Of a stretch of 64,000 nucleotides of DNA, positions 9,823-19,141 are shown one piece after another. The notes beneath the pieces are model-generated. The model was not told the DNA's origin. It searched no databases and saw nothing but the letters and a program-made list of their open reading frames with translations. Positions within the stretch are counted from its first letter, which is position 1. Each line of letters begins with the position of its first letter. Made by a program: the position numbers and the translations under genes. Origin of the DNA: an uncultured Pseudovibrio sp. (GTDB lineage: Bacteria > Pseudomonadota > Alphaproteobacteria > Rhizobiales > Stappiaceae); assembly GCA_947496145.1 (NCBI GenBank), contig CANMBS010000004.1:124001-188000 (forward strand), read 5' to 3'.

Positions 9823-10290
9823 ATGAAGAAACTTTTTTTTCTAGGACTAACAGCCGCTCTTGCCGCTTGTCAGGCAGGCCCATCAAATCGAACCGGACAA
9901 CCTGTCCTGCGCGCAGATGCTGACTCTCAGACTATCCAAATCAAAGCATCGCCGGAAGCTGTAAGAAACACACTGGTGAGCAGCGCAAGCGCTCGTGGCA
10001 CTATTGTGCAGCAAAATGAACCCAACATGGTCGTTATGGAAAGCTATGTTCGCAAGGGAGATCCTGTGCTCGATAACGAGTTTGGACCATCAGATGCAGG
10101 CGAGCGTGCTTATCGCATCCGTGTGCGCTTTTCTGGAACTCAATGCACGACGAATGTTGTTCAGGATCTGGCATTGGTCAACAATATCTACACCTCACAG
10201 GAGCAGTCCTTCCGCCTGCCTGGCAATCCCGGCTCCATGCAGAGCCTTCAACGCCTGAAAGCCAACGCAGAAGCCACTTCTAGCTGCTGA
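9823..10290 (+). CDS. Small predicted outer-membrane or periplasmic lipoprotein
   Basis: 155 residues when started at the second in-frame ATG, which has AGGA 9 bases upstream and gives a textbook lipoprotein signal, MKKLFFLGLTAALAAC, with lipobox LAAC and lipidated Cys16. The mature part is hydrophilic, has no recognised domain, and contains two cysteines (in QCTTNV and at the C-terminal SSC) that may pair. The segment KASPEAVRNTLVSSASARGT followed by VVMES resembles small proteins with a steroidogenic or BON-like alpha/beta fold, but too weakly to name. It is convergent with cckA, sharing a bidirectional terminator. Function unknown. Confidence 0.7.
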   Translation: MKKLFFLGLTAALAACQAGPSNRTGQPVLRADADSQTIQIKASPEAVRNTLVSSASARGTIVQQNEPNMVVMESYVRKGDPVLDNEFGPSDAGERAYRIRVRFSGTQCTTNVVQDLALVNNIYTSQEQSFRLPGNPGSMQSLQRLKANAEATSSC

Positions 10291-10324
10291 TTGCATCACA
10301 AAGGCACCTTGCCTCTGACAGCAC

Positions 10325-10360
10325 AAAAAAGCCGAAGCGCATATAACGCTTCGGCTTTTT
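10325..10360. terminator. Bidirectional terminator between lipoprotein gene and cckA
   Basis: AAAAAAGCCGAAGCG, a 7-base loop, CGCTTCGGCTTTTT: a 9-bp GC-rich stem flanked by A and T tracts, so it works in both directions. Confidence 0.9.
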
Positions 10361-10385
10361 GAGTTTTTGCGCCCTCGCACATTAC

Positions 10386-12950
10386 TCAGGCACGTTCTTG
10401 CATCTTGGTTTCCAGCGTTTCTTTAACCGTTGTTGCTAATTGCTTCAAAGTAAACGGCTTAGGCAGGAAGGTGAAACTTTCTTCCGCAGGTAGATTCTTC
10501 TCAAATGCGTCCTCAGCATACCCGGAAACAAAGATAATCTTCAGATCAGGTCGTGTTTTACGAAGTTCAATAAGAAGGCTTGGCCCGTCCATTTCTGGCA
10601 TCACCACATCTGAAACCACCAGATCAATCGCCCCGCCAGTTTCTTCCATCACTTCAAGTGCTTCTGTACCAGACCCAGCCTCATGCACTTTATAACCACG
10701 TCCACTGAGTGCTCGTGCCGCGAAAGCCCGCACCGCTTCCTCATCTTCCACGAGCAAGATTGTAGCAGAACCGGTTAAATCAGCATTGCTGGCTTCCTGC
10801 TCTGGCTGAACGTCGACCACCTCTTCTTTTTCATTACTGATATGGCGCGGTAGGAAAATCCGGAATGTTGTCCCGACACCTTCTTCACTGGTGCAGAAAA
10901 CATACCCACCTGTCTGCTTAACAATCCCATAGACGGTCGAAAGACCGAGACCAGTTCCTTTACCAACATCCTTGGTTGAGAAGAATGGCTCAAAGATCTT
11001 GTCCATGACCTCCTGAGACATGCCATGCCCACTATCAGCAACCTCAATCAGCACATATTCGCCTGCTGGCATGCCCCGCGTATTTTCGTAGGTCCGGGAA
11101 GCCGTTTCATCCACGTTCAAAGTACGAATAGAAACGTCACCACCACCTTCCATGGCATCACGTGCATTCACCGCAAGATTGACAATCACCTGCTCAAGCT
11201 GGTTGACATCCGCCATCACGGGCCACAAGTCACGGCCATGAACAAGTTTCAGTTCAATCTTTTCACCCAGCAAGCGATCCAGCAAAATTGAAACATCGGC
11301 AAGAACATCAGCCAGCACCAGCTCTTGCGGCCGCAAAGTTTGCCGACGAGAAAATGCCAGCAACTGACGCACAAGCCCGGCAGCCCTGTTCGCATTCTGC
11401 TTGATGTTCATAATGTCCTGAAAAGCCGGATCGGTTGGACGATGGCTCGCCAGCAGCAGGTCAGAGAAGCCGATAATCGCCGTCAAAACATTGTTAAAAT
11501 CGTGCGCGACACCGCCTGCAAGCTGGCCAATCGCCTGCATCTTCTGGCTTTGTGCAAATTGCGCCTCAAGCGCACGCTGCTGTGTTGTCTCAAGCACATA
11601 GATCACCGCACCGTCTTCATCTGTCTGCCTGTCCTGAACGGCAGACACATAAAATGTAGCAGTACGCGGATCGCCATTTCCTTCCAGCGAAACATCCAGA
11701 GGAGCGATCTCACTCTTGCCAAGTGCAGCTTCATCCAATGCGCTTTGTAGAGCTGGCCGGTCACTCTCAACCACAAACGCCGTCAGCTTAACGTCTTTGC
11801 CTAAACCTTCCCCCTGCTCAAACAAGCGCATGAACGGCCCGTTTGTGCGCTCCACACGTCCTGCCTTGTTAATGGAGGCAATAGCAACCGGGGTGTTGTT
11901 AAAGAACCGGGAGAAGCGAACCTCCGCCGCACGTAACGCTTCTTCATCATCATTGCCAGCAGAGCGGTTAATCACGAGTGTGCGGCTGTCACCAGCAGAA
12001 CCGTCTGCGCCAAATGGCACACGATGCACCAGCCGCACTGGCAGTCCTGTACCGCTGCGGGTTACAAGATCAATATCAAAGCTTTCGGTTTTGACCTCCC
12101 CCTCAGTTCCCTGCAAAGCCTTAACCAGCGCAGCCCCTTCTCCGCGAACAATATCCTTCAGGGCAAGTTCACCCGAAATGAGCTGTGTCAGATCGTAGCC
12201 AAGCCAGTCTGCAAGCGTCGCATTCAGATAAACCAGCTTGCCAGAGCTGTCGGAAGAGAAGAAACCACAGGGCGCGTGGTCAAGGAAATTGATAACTCTT
12301 TGCAGTTCCTGAAACGAATTCTCCTGCTCAGTGCGATCTCGAGTAATATCCGCCACCTGCCAGATGGTGATACCGCTCTCAACACCAACAGCAGCATCCT
12401 GCTCCAGCGGGCGCACTGTGATGCGATACCACCGCGCACCACTGGCCACATCACCAACTGCATTGGGCAAACGCACTTCTTCAGTTGCATAACGTGCTGA
12501 GCGAACCGCTTGAGAAAGACGGAAAATTGCATCTGCCGCATCTGGATCAGATGAAAACACCCGCTCTACTGTCCGCACATCTGCCGGACCGCGTGCACCG
12601 GTAAGCCCGGCATAGGACTGGTTTGCATAAATGATGCGACCATTGTGATCGGCGAGCAAAACCCCGTCATCAAGGGAATTCATAAAGGATTCAGCTAAGG
12701 GGTTACGATGGGTTTTTGACATAAAACGCAGCAACCCGATCGCCAGGGCAAACAGCGAAAAAACACCAACAACAGCCAGAACACCAAGCAGTCCGAGAAT
12801 GTAAGGTTCAGCCTGTTCCTTGCGCATCAGCGCAAACATAGCTGTCGCAGCAACAAGACCCAGTGCAAGAAGCATCAAGGCTCCCAGACTTCCACCCTTG
12901 TCCGTTCTGTCAATCACCGGCTCAGGTCGCCGCACTTCGGTCTTCGTCAT
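10386..12950 (-). CDS. cckA: Hybrid sensor histidine kinase CckA
   Basis: 854 residues from the ATG that has GGAGAGG just upstream; a 14-codon longer start exists but lacks a ribosome site. Order: two membrane helices (about 22-42 and 51-75), PAS-type sensor regions (about 85-455), and a HisKA dimerisation helix with the phospho-acceptor His483 in GGVAHDFNN. An HATPase domain follows with [17 protein letters not shown] and GKGTGLGL. The C-terminal receiver domain has acidic pocket EDE (735-737), phospho-Asp781 in [10 protein letters not shown] and Lys831. This is the layout of CckA, which feeds phosphate through ChpT to CtrA in alphaproteobacteria and so controls cell cycle and motility. It is the last gene of the flgB-to-flhB unit, 93 bases after flhB, and CtrA-type boxes precede several flagellar genes here. 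Confidence 0.95.
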   Translation of the reverse strand: MTKTEVRRPEPVIDRTDKGGSLGALMLLALGLVAATAMFALMRKEQAEPYILGLLGVLAVVGVFSLFALAIGLLRFMSKTHRNPLAESFMNSLDDGVLLADHNGRIIYANQSYAGLTGARGPADVRTVERVFSSDPDAADAIFRLSQAVRSARYATEEVRLPNAVGDVASGARWYRITVRPLEQDAAVGVESGITIWQVADITRDRTEQENSFQELQRVINFLDHAPCGFFSSDSSGKLVYLNATLADWLGYDLTQLISGELALKDIVRGEGAALVKALQGTEGEVKTESFDIDLVTRSGTGLPVRLVHRVPFGADGSAGDSRTLVINRSAGNDDEEALRAAEVRFSRFFNNTPVAIASINKAGRVERTNGPFMRLFEQGEGLGKDVKLTAFVVESDRPALQSALDEAALGKSEIAPLDVSLEGNGDPRTATFYVSAVQDRQTDEDGAVIYVLETTQQRALEAQFAQSQKMQAIGQLAGGVAHDFNNVLTAIIGFSDLLLASHRPTDPAFQDIMNIKQNANRAAGLVRQLLAFSRRQTLRPQELVLADVLADVSILLDRLLGEKIELKLVHGRDLWPVMADVNQLEQVIVNLAVNARDAMEGGGDVSIRTLNVDETASRTYENTRGMPAGEYVLIEVADSGHGMSQEVMDKIFEPFFSTKDVGKGTGLGLSTVYGIVKQTGGYVFCTSEEGVGTTFRIFLPRHISNEKEEVVDVQPEQEASNADLTGSATILLVEDEEAVRAFAARALSGRGYKVHEAGSGTEALEVMEETGGAIDLVVSDVVMPEMDGPSLLIELRKTRPDLKIIFVSGYAEDAFEKNLPAEESFTFLPKPFTLKQLATTVKETLETKMQERA

Positions 12951-13043
12951 CACACCCTCTCCACGGTCAGCCCGCAGACGATTTGAAACCACAGTACCCT
13001 CAAAGTAGCCGGAAAAGCGAATGTCTCAGCAAGCAATATGCTG

Positions 13044-14120
13044 TCAGGACCGCCAGCTTTTCTTGTTGCGCAGTTGCAAGACGTAGCCAATCACCTTGGC
13101 AACCGCAGCATAATGCTCTTCAGGCACATATTCATTCAACTCTACCGATGCATAGAGCGCACGAGCCAAAGGCGGGTTCTCCACGATTGGCACATCGGCG
13201 TCCTTTGCAACTTCCCTTATGCGCAACGCCAGCTCATCCACACCCAGCGCCACACACTGCGGAGCCCCCATACCTTCTTCATAATGCAGAGCAACCGCAT
13301 AGTGCGTCGGGTTGGTAATAACCACTGTCGCATCAGGTACACTTGCCATCATTCTGTTGCGGGAACGCTGAAGGCGCAATTCTCGAATTTTGGCTTTAAT
13401 TTTCGGATCACCCTCAGCCTGCTTGTATTCCTCTTTCACTTCCTGCTGGGTCATCTTCTGCTTATCAAACCATTTTTTGCGCTGCCAGACTAAGTCAAGC
13501 CCCGCAACCACAGTCATAAGTGCAAGAATCGCCCCAATCACAAGGATTGCAAGTTCCCGAACCTCTTCTAAAGCAAGGCCAACTTCCCTGAAAACCACCG
13601 TATCCAGTTGGTCTCTTTCCGGCCACAGCACCAGAAAAACCACCGCAGAGACCACTATAATCTTCACCAGCCCCTTCAGAAAGTTTGCAAGGCTGTCTTT
13701 CGAGAACAGCCTTTTCATTCCCGAAAGCGGAGAAATCTTATTCAACTTCGGTTTCAACCGCTCTGCCGTCCAAAGCGGTTTGTGCTGAATAATATTTCCA
13801 ACCACAGCAAGCGCTAAAAGCGTGAGCAATGGCAAGGCCACCACACCAAGAATTTCAGGCCCAGTTATTTCCAAAAGGAAAACAAGCGCCCCCCCATCAA
13901 CAGCTATTGTATCTGCATGAGAAAAAAAGCCCCTTAAAATGGAAGTCAACCCCGCAGCCATTGAGGGCGCGAGAAATGAAATCACCAGCGCCGTCCCCAC
14001 AAGCGAGAACCACGAGTTGATTTCCTGCGATTTTGGAATGTCCCCTTTCTCGAATGCATCATCGAGCCGTTTTTGGGTGGGGTCCTCGGTTTTCTCCGAA
14101 TCGTCGGTATCTCCAGCCAT
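13044..14120 (-). CDS. flhB: Flagellar export apparatus protein FlhB
   Basis: A 358-residue inner-membrane component of the flagellar type III export gate that switches export from rod/hook to filament substrates. The start EKTEDPTQKRLDDAFEKGDI is the family N-terminus. Four hydrophobic segments follow (about 37-60, 78-112, 150-166, 186-210). The cytoplasmic domain carries the self-cleavage motif NPTHYAVAL, with NPTH at 270-273 and the scissile bond expected between Asn and Pro. The gene lies 10 bases downstream of fliR. The length is normal for the family. Confidence 0.97.
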   Translation of the reverse strand: MAGDTDDSEKTEDPTQKRLDDAFEKGDIPKSQEINSWFSLVGTALVISFLAPSMAAGLTSILRGFFSHADTIAVDGGALVFLLEITGPEILGVVALPLLTLLALAVVGNIIQHKPLWTAERLKPKLNKISPLSGMKRLFSKDSLANFLKGLVKIIVVSAVVFLVLWPERDQLDTVVFREVGLALEEVRELAILVIGAILALMTVVAGLDLVWQRKKWFDKQKMTQQEVKEEYKQAEGDPKIKAKIRELRLQRSRNRMMASVPDATVVITNPTHYAVALHYEEGMGAPQCVALGVDELALRIREVAKDADVPIVENPPLARALYASVELNEYVPEEHYAAVAKVIGYVLQLRNKKSWRS

Positions 14121-14130
14121 CAGTCCTCCA

Positions 14131-14904
14131 CTATTTCAGCAAGAACGGCTGGAGCGCAGCCTCAAACTCTGAGAGATAGTATCCCATCAAAGTCGAGAGC
14201 AGCAGCAAGAAGATACCAAAGCCAATCATAATATTGACCGGCATGGCGATGAAGAAAATCTGCATTTGCGGCATCAGCTTATTCAGCAATCCAAGGCTGA
14301 AGTAAAACACAATGCCAACCACAATAAACGGCGCTCCCATACGCGCAGCAACTGAAAACATGTGCGTCACACTCGTAAGCGCAAGCGTTGACAAGTCCTC
14401 GACTGGCAAAGGATTTCCCGGAGGAAACAACGTAAAACTATCCTGCATGGCAGCGATCATCACATAATGCAGATTGGTCACAAAGACCATGCAGATACCA
14501 AGCACATTCAGGAAGTTACCCATCAACGCACCCTGCTGGCCAGAGTTGGTCGCATCTCCGCCCATAGCAAATGCCAGCCCTGACTGGTTCGCCATGATGG
14601 TACCCGCAGTCGTAAGCGCATAAGCGATCAGCTTCATGGACAGGCCAATAAAGAACCCCACCAGAAGTTCACCGCCGAGCATACCTAAAAGTCTGGACAG
14701 ACTGCTCATTGTATCGGCAGGATAAAGATCCAGATTAATCGGAAGTAAAACGTAGGTAAGCAGCAGGGCAATCGTCAGCCGAACCCGCATGGGAATAAAA
14801 GTTTCACCAAAAGCCGGAACCAGCATAATCATCGTGCCAATGCGAGCAAACATCAGCAGAAAGCCCATAACGATCACCGGTAGAAAATCCAGATTGATCG
14901 TCAC
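14131..14904 (-). CDS. fliR: Flagellar export apparatus protein FliR
   Basis: 257 residues, very hydrophobic, with about six membrane segments, and matching FliR in length and in the LVGFFIGLSMKLIAYALTTAG region. It forms the export gate core with FliP and FliQ in the basal body membrane patch. It lies 43 bases after fliQ and 10 bases before flhB in the same operon. Start ATG (MTINLDFLPVIVMGF). Confidence 0.95.
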   Translation of the reverse strand: MTINLDFLPVIVMGFLLMFARIGTMIMLVPAFGETFIPMRVRLTIALLLTYVLLPINLDLYPADTMSSLSRLLGMLGGELLVGFFIGLSMKLIAYALTTAGTIMANQSGLAFAMGGDATNSGQQGALMGNFLNVLGICMVFVTNLHYVMIAAMQDSFTLFPPGNPLPVEDLSTLALTSVTHMFSVAARMGAPFIVVGIVFYFSLGLLNKLMPQMQIFFIAMPVNIMIGFGIFLLLLSTLMGYYLSEFEAALQPFLLK

Positions 14905-14947
14905 AAGGTCCCCTCCTGTCAGGCATCAGCACCGCACACCAGAGCAG

Positions 14948-15214
14948 TTAAAAGCCGGAGATAATCAACCCGGCAATGCGGCTTGTAAACGAGTTCATCA
15001 ACTCCCCCATAAAGGGCAAAGCAACCAGAAGCGCAATGAAAATACTCAAAATCTTGGGCACAAACACAAGTGTCTGTTCCTGAATCTGCGTCAAAGCCTG
15101 AAACAGCGCCACAATAACGCCAACCACAAGACCAACCAGCATCACAGGAGACGCCACCAGAATAAGCGTCCAAATGCCTTCACTGGCTATGTCCAGTACT
15201 TCTGCGCCGGTCAT
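14948..15214 (-). CDS. fliQ: Flagellar export apparatus protein FliQ
   Basis: 88 residues with two membrane helices joined by a short polar loop. The sequence ALFQALTQIQEQTLVFVPKI is the characteristic FliQ core. It is an export gate subunit assembled with FliP and FliR. It lies between fliE and fliR in the flgB operon. The length is standard (about 89). Confidence 0.96.
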   Translation of the reverse strand: MTGAEVLDIASEGIWTLILVASPVMLVGLVVGVIVALFQALTQIQEQTLVFVPKILSIFIALLVALPFMGELMNSFTSRIAGLIISGF

Positions 15215-15270
15215 TGAGGCTCAACCACGTTTCATTTCTCTGTAGGAGGTAAACCCATAAAACCAATCAA

Positions 15271-15579
15271 TCAGATTGGCATCCGCATAATTTCTTCATA
15301 CGCCGAAATAACGCGGTCACGAACAGAAACAACTGTTTCCAGCGCAAGCTCAGTCTCAGCAACGGCGGTCACAACATCAACCACATTGGCTTTCCCCTGC
15401 AACAGATTAAGGGATTGTGTATCAGCCACCTGACCACCCTCATTAATCTCGCTGATTGCAGATTGGACCATATTGCCAAATGCACCGCTCTTATCAGAGC
15501 CACTATCAACACCATCCAGCGGATTGGCCAGTTTCGCCGTATTTGCATAAGCACTTGCAGCAATAGAAGCATTAGACAT
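15271..15579 (-). CDS. fliE: Flagellar hook-basal body protein FliE
   Basis: 102 residues. The C-terminal half, with VVTAVAETELALETVVSVRD followed by RVISAYEEIMRMPI, is the FliE signature (family consensus AV..A..A....V.VR.K...AYQEIM.M.I). FliE links the MS ring to the proximal rod (FlgB/FlgC). The N-terminus is Ala/Ser-rich and probably disordered before assembly. It follows flgC by 33 bases. Confidence 0.95.
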   Translation of the reverse strand: MSNASIAASAYANTAKLANPLDGVDSGSDKSGAFGNMVQSAISEINEGGQVADTQSLNLLQGKANVVDVVTAVAETELALETVVSVRDRVISAYEEIMRMPI

Positions 15580-15612
15580 GCTTATCTCTCCTTACGCCCT
15601 CAGGGCAGGCCA

Positions 15613-16023
15613 TCAACCTTTTAAAATATCAAGTGTTTTTTGCATCATCGAACGGGAAGACTTCACCACGTTCAGGTTCGCCTCGTAGGAGCGCGTCGCT
15701 TCCTGCATATCTGCCATTTCCACCAGCGTGCTAACGTTAGGCATCTTCACGTAGCCCTTGTCATTAGCTGCGGGATGATCCGGCTCATACTTCAGCTTAA
15801 ATGCACTCGGGTCTTCACGGACCCGCCCCAGTTTCACCAGTTCAGCTTCAACCTTACTGTCAAAACTATTGGTAAAAGTAGGAACTTTACGACGATAGGG
15901 ATCATCATCCGGCTTCTGGCCAGTGGAGTCTGCATTGGCAATGTTTTCTGCAATCACCCGCATACGGCCCGTCTGTGCCTTCAGGCCAGACGCTGCGATA
16001 AACATCGACTTGATAAAATCCAT
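15613..16023 (-). CDS. flgC: Flagellar proximal rod protein FlgC
   Basis: 136 residues from the ATG preceded by GGAGGA. An upstream in-frame start would add 13 residues that do not belong to the family. MDFIKSMFIAASGLKAQTGR followed by MRVIAENIANADST is the flagellar rod N-terminal motif. The C-terminal YVKMPNVSTLVEMADMQEAT followed by RSYEANLNVVKSS is the matching FlgC C-terminal motif. It is exported through the rod apparatus and forms the proximal rod with FlgB and FlgF. Second gene of the flgB operon, 52 bases after flgB. Confidence 0.97.
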   Translation of the reverse strand: MDFIKSMFIAASGLKAQTGRMRVIAENIANADSTGQKPDDDPYRRKVPTFTNSFDSKVEAELVKLGRVREDPSAFKLKYEPDHPAANDKGYVKMPNVSTLVEMADMQEATRSYEANLNVVKSSRSMMQKTLDILKG

Positions 16024-16075
16024 GCATTCCTCCAACACCTGTTTTGATGCACAAAGCATCAAAACATTGGCTTCC

Positions 16076-16483
16076 TTACTTTCTCAAAGCAGTCTTCAGC
16101 ATACCAAGCGAGCGCGAATAAAGGCTCGTCGCAGTCTGATAATCAATCTGGTTCTGAGCGATCTTCATCATCTGCTCTTCCAGAACCACGCTATTGCCAT
16201 CAGGCGTTCTTTCAAAGCTGGAAGCCTTGCTCACTTTGGTGCTGCTCACACCGCTGATACCGCCTGTACTGATGTGCCCTGCACTGGTCACCACAGGCCG
16301 CACTGGTCCGGAGCCCTGCTCTGCTGCAACCATGCTGGAAAAGCTCAGATCTTTAAGCTCCTGAGCGCGGTAGCCTGGCGTATCGGCATTTGCAACATTT
16401 TCAGCAAGTACACCCTGACGTTGTTGGTGCCACTGCATCTTCTGGCGCAATGCCTGAAACATCGGGAGATCAGTTAAGGCCAT
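16076..16483 (-). CDS. flgB: Flagellar proximal rod protein FlgB
   Basis: 135 residues. LRQKMQWHQQRQGVLAENVA followed by NADTPGYRAQEL is the conserved FlgB N-terminal segment, and the C-terminus (KIAQNQIDYQTATSLYSRSL) is the typical rod helix. First gene of a leftward unit flgB-flgC-fliE-fliQ-fliR-flhB-cckA. A full CtrA-type box lies about 70 bases upstream. It is divergent from fliO. Confidence 0.96.
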   Translation of the reverse strand: MALTDLPMFQALRQKMQWHQQRQGVLAENVANADTPGYRAQELKDLSFSSMVAAEQGSGPVRPVVTSAGHISTGGISGVSSTKVSKASSFERTPDGNSVVLEEQMMKIAQNQIDYQTATSLYSRSLGMLKTALRK

Positions 16484-16929
16484 CTTTCAGCACAACCTCT
16501 GGGAACAGATCAGTTAAATTCAACTAGGTAGAAACTGCCTAGATATTGGTTAATAAATGGTTAACATTAATGTTTCATTAAGACTAAGGCGGTGAAAAAC
16601 GACAGAAAATCAACGAAAGTCACTCTCCCTTTTTGAACTCGCAAAAGTTGCGCCCCGAACCATTCATACATTATTAATTAGGGAGAACCCTCAGCTGGAA
16701 TTTTTTGCCCACCTAACAAATTCCACCTAGATTCCAGTGTGAGAAGACGATTTTCACTTAAAAACTCAGGGTACGACACCAACTTCAGCCCACTGAACTG
16801 TTCAATCTACATAAACTATAGGTTACAAATGCGCCCAAGAGTTAACACGGGGATTCGCGTCCCTGAAAGCAGGACTGTTTTGCCAGCAAATCAGTCCGCT
16901 GAATGCTGAAGACAAGTTGAGGATCATTC
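16484..16929. promoter_or_regulatory. Divergent control region between flgB and fliO
   Basis: 446 gene-free bases between two divergent flagellar units, AT-rich with many TTAA half-sites. It holds the CtrA-type box near flgB (16550-16565). It also holds a TTTTTTGCCCACCTA element at 16701-16715 that recurs in the fliL/flgF control region. I see no sigma-54 GG-N10-GC match in it. Confidence 0.6.
16550..16565 (-). promoter_or_regulatory. CtrA-type box upstream of flgB
   Basis: TTAA-TAAATGG-TTAAC matches the CtrA full-site consensus TTAA-N7-TTAA(C) and also contains ATGGTTAA, the reverse complement of the CtrA 8-mer TTAACCAT. It is 67-82 bases upstream of flgB. Confidence 0.7.
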
Positions 16930-18300
16930 ATGCCTGACTGGTTGGCCCAAACCACCGGTATGTCTCAGGGAAGCGCACAGCTTCTCGCAGTCGTACTGGC
17001 GATGCTCATTATCGCCGTTCTTATCGCGGTGTGCATTCCGCTGCTCAAGCGTTTTGCCAGAACCAGTTACAAAGGCTCCAGAAGTCGTCAGCCCCGGCTT
17101 GCGATTATGGATACCACAGATATTGATGCCCGGCGCAGATTGCTGCTTGTACGACGCGACAATGTCGAACATCTCATCATGATCGGCGGAGCCAATGATC
17201 TGGTGGTAGAACAAGGCATCATGCGCGGTGTACCTGTTTCAACCCCAACACGCGGACCAGCATTTGCAGGTGGCATGCAACCTGTCACAGCGCCTGTGAC
17301 CACTGAGACGAACCCACCAGCGGATACTTCAGCAACACGCGCTCATTGGGCAGAAGAGCCAGAACAAAAGGCAGCAGAAACAACTGCACCGCTGTCTTCT
17401 GCACCACCGGCAAAGCAGGCCATAGATGTCAAACCGGCCTCACCTGTGAAGATGCAGTCTTCAGTTGCCCCCTCCAAACCTGCTATGCCGGCATCTGCCA
17501 CGGAAAGGCAAGTGCCTCAGCGCCCCCTGAAGCCTGCATCAGCTCAACCAGCAAACGCATCAGGCAAACCGGCTGCCTTACAAACACCCACCATTGGCGG
17601 CACCCGCCCGGTGCAAAAAATTGCACCACGCCCGATTACAGCTCGCCCAGCTCCAGCTCGTAAGTTGGGTGTTGCCCACAATAAACCGGCAGCAAAACCA
17701 GTCGCATCCGGCAACCCGAAGGCACAGCAGCCTCCGGTAACTGCCGAGCAGTCAAAGCAGACACCACAGACAGAAGCGAAAACTTCAGCAGCTCCTGAAA
17801 CTGAAGCCCAAACCGCTGCAAAACCAATACCCCCGGCTGCGATGCGACCACCAATGAATGGTCCGGCAGCAAAAGCAGCAAGTGCCTTCATGCGTCCGCG
17901 TGTGACAGAAACTCCGGTGAAGCCTCAAGACGAGAACAAAAAAGAAGAGCCGAAGCAGGAAGATCAGGCAGCTAAACCAGCTGAAGCAAGCGAGCAAACA
18001 CCAGCCTCTGCGCCAGAAAAGAAACCTCAGGCAACACCTGAAAAGGACGCCAAGGAAGCGGCAGCACCAGCAAAGTCAGAGAACGCTAAAGCTGGCGATA
18101 AAACGCCTGCAACCACAGACAAGCCCAGGCAGGCAAAACAGCCCAAAGAAAAAGAAGAAGCGCCCAAGCCTGAAACTGCTAAAGCGCCCTCAGAAAAATC
18201 CGGTAAGAAACCGAAAAAAGAAAATCCCGAAGAAGCCATGGATGGCATCGCAAAGGAAATGGCAGACCTGCTTGATGACATTGAGGCCCACACTAAATAA
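16930..18300 (+). CDS. fliO: FliO-like flagellar export protein with long Pro/Ala/Lys-rich tail
   Basis: 456 residues. The N-terminus has one membrane helix (about 18-41, LLAVVLAMLIIAVLIAVCI) followed by a small beta-rich domain (about 50-95). RLAIMDTTDIDARRRLLLVR then RDNVEHLIMIGG matches the FliO pattern of R-L-hydrophobic followed by R-L-hydrophobic-R-D/V-EHL...GG. Residues ~100-456 are low complexity, rich in Pro, Ala, Lys and Glu, and probably disordered in the cytoplasm. FliO helps assemble the FliP ring of the export gate, and fliP is the next gene. The core call is good; the tail is far longer than in enteric FliO (about 120 residues) and its role is unknown. Confidence 0.85.
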   Translation: MPDWLAQTTGMSQGSAQLLAVVLAMLIIAVLIAVCIPLLKRFARTSYKGSRSRQPRLAIMDTTDIDARRRLLLVRRDNVEHLIMIGGANDLVVEQGIMRGVPVSTPTRGPAFAGGMQPVTAPVTTETNPPADTSATRAHWAEEPEQKAAETTAPLSSAPPAKQAIDVKPASPVKMQSSVAPSKPAMPASATERQVPQRPLKPASAQPANASGKPAALQTPTIGGTRPVQKIAPRPITARPAPARKLGVAHNKPAAKPVASGNPKAQQPPVTAEQSKQTPQTEAKTSAAPETEAQTAAKPIPPAAMRPPMNGPAAKAASAFMRPRVTETPVKPQDENKKEEPKQEDQAAKPAEASEQTPASAPEKKPQATPEKDAKEAAAPAKSENAKAGDKTPATTDKPRQAKQPKEKEEAPKPETAKAPSEKSGKKPKKENPEEAMDGIAKEMADLLDDIEAHTK

Positions 18301-18310
18301 CCTTTCGGGA

Positions 18311-19075
18311 ATGATGAAAGCAAAACTAGGCGAAACCAGAGGCCAGATCGGTCTTCTGGTTTTTGCCCTGCTGCTTTTCTGGTTCGGCCCCGCTGCTGCG
18401 CAAAGTATTTCAATCGACTTTGGCGGCGGAGAAGGCAACTCCGTAACTGAACGCGCAGTTCAGCTGGTTATGCTGTTAACGGTGCTCTCATTGGCACCTA
18501 GCATCCTGATCATGGTGACAAGCTTCACCCGCATCGTGGTGGTCCTGTCCCTCCTGCGCTCCGCCATCGGCCTGCAAACAGCCCCGCCGAACGCTGTAAT
18601 GCTCTCACTTGCATTGTTTCTGACCGCTTTCGTCATGGCACCCGCCTTTGAAACCGCATGGGATCTGGGCGCAAAACCGATGATCGAAGGCACCATCGAG
18701 CCACAAGAAGCCTTTGACCGGGCCTCAGAGCCGTTCCACCAGTTTATGCGTCAGCAAGTACGCGAGTCAGACCTCATGCTCTTTCAGGAACTGGCAAAGG
18801 CCCCGGCTCCCGAAACACCTGATGACCTGAGCCTGCGCGTGCTGGTTCCCGCATTTATGATCAGCGAGCTGCGCCGCGCATTCGAGATTGGCTTCCTGCT
18901 TTATCTTCCATTCCTGATCATCGATCTGGTCATTGCATCCGTCCTCATGTCCATGGGCATGATGATGCTGCCGCCAATCGTGATCTCCCTGCCGTTCAAG
19001 CTCATTTTCTTTGTGCTCGTAGACGGCTGGCAGTTAATCGCAGGCAGTTTGGTGCGAAGCTTCGGCGGCGGGTAA
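18311..19075 (+). CDS. fliP: Flagellar export apparatus protein FliP
   Basis: 254 residues from the first ATG after the fliO stop; a longer frame overlapping fliO is not supported. There is an N-terminal cleavable signal (VFALLLFWFGPAAAQS), as usual for FliP, then four membrane helices. Family motifs present: ILIMVTSFTRIVVVLSLLR, followed by ALFLTAFVMAP and a LPFLIIDLVIASVLMSMGMM stretch. Five to six FliP subunits form the core of the export gate. It sits 10 bases after fliO, and a hairpin overlaps its stop codon. Confidence 0.97.
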   Translation: MMKAKLGETRGQIGLLVFALLLFWFGPAAAQSISIDFGGGEGNSVTERAVQLVMLLTVLSLAPSILIMVTSFTRIVVVLSLLRSAIGLQTAPPNAVMLSLALFLTAFVMAPAFETAWDLGAKPMIEGTIEPQEAFDRASEPFHQFMRQQVRESDLMLFQELAKAPAPETPDDLSLRVLVPAFMISELRRAFEIGFLLYLPFLIIDLVIASVLMSMGMMMLPPIVISLPFKLIFFVLVDGWQLIAGSLVRSFGGG

Positions 19076-19120
19076 TCTCTACCCGCCTTCGCAAACCAGA
19101 TTCACTTCTTTTTATTTTAT
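19067..19120 (+). terminator. Likely terminator after fliP
   Basis: GGCGGGT, a 7-base loop, ACCCGCC starts over the fliP stop codon and can be extended by GCGAA/TTCGC. A T-rich stretch lies about 20 bases further on. The T tract is displaced, so the call is tentative. Confidence 0.5.
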
Positions 19121-19141
19121 GAGTTTCCAGAGAAGAAGCTT

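Noticed and set aside
12951-13043. Search for a CtrA box or terminator between flhB and cckA
   Set aside because: Neither a convincing hairpin with T tract nor a TTAA-N7-TTAA site is present.
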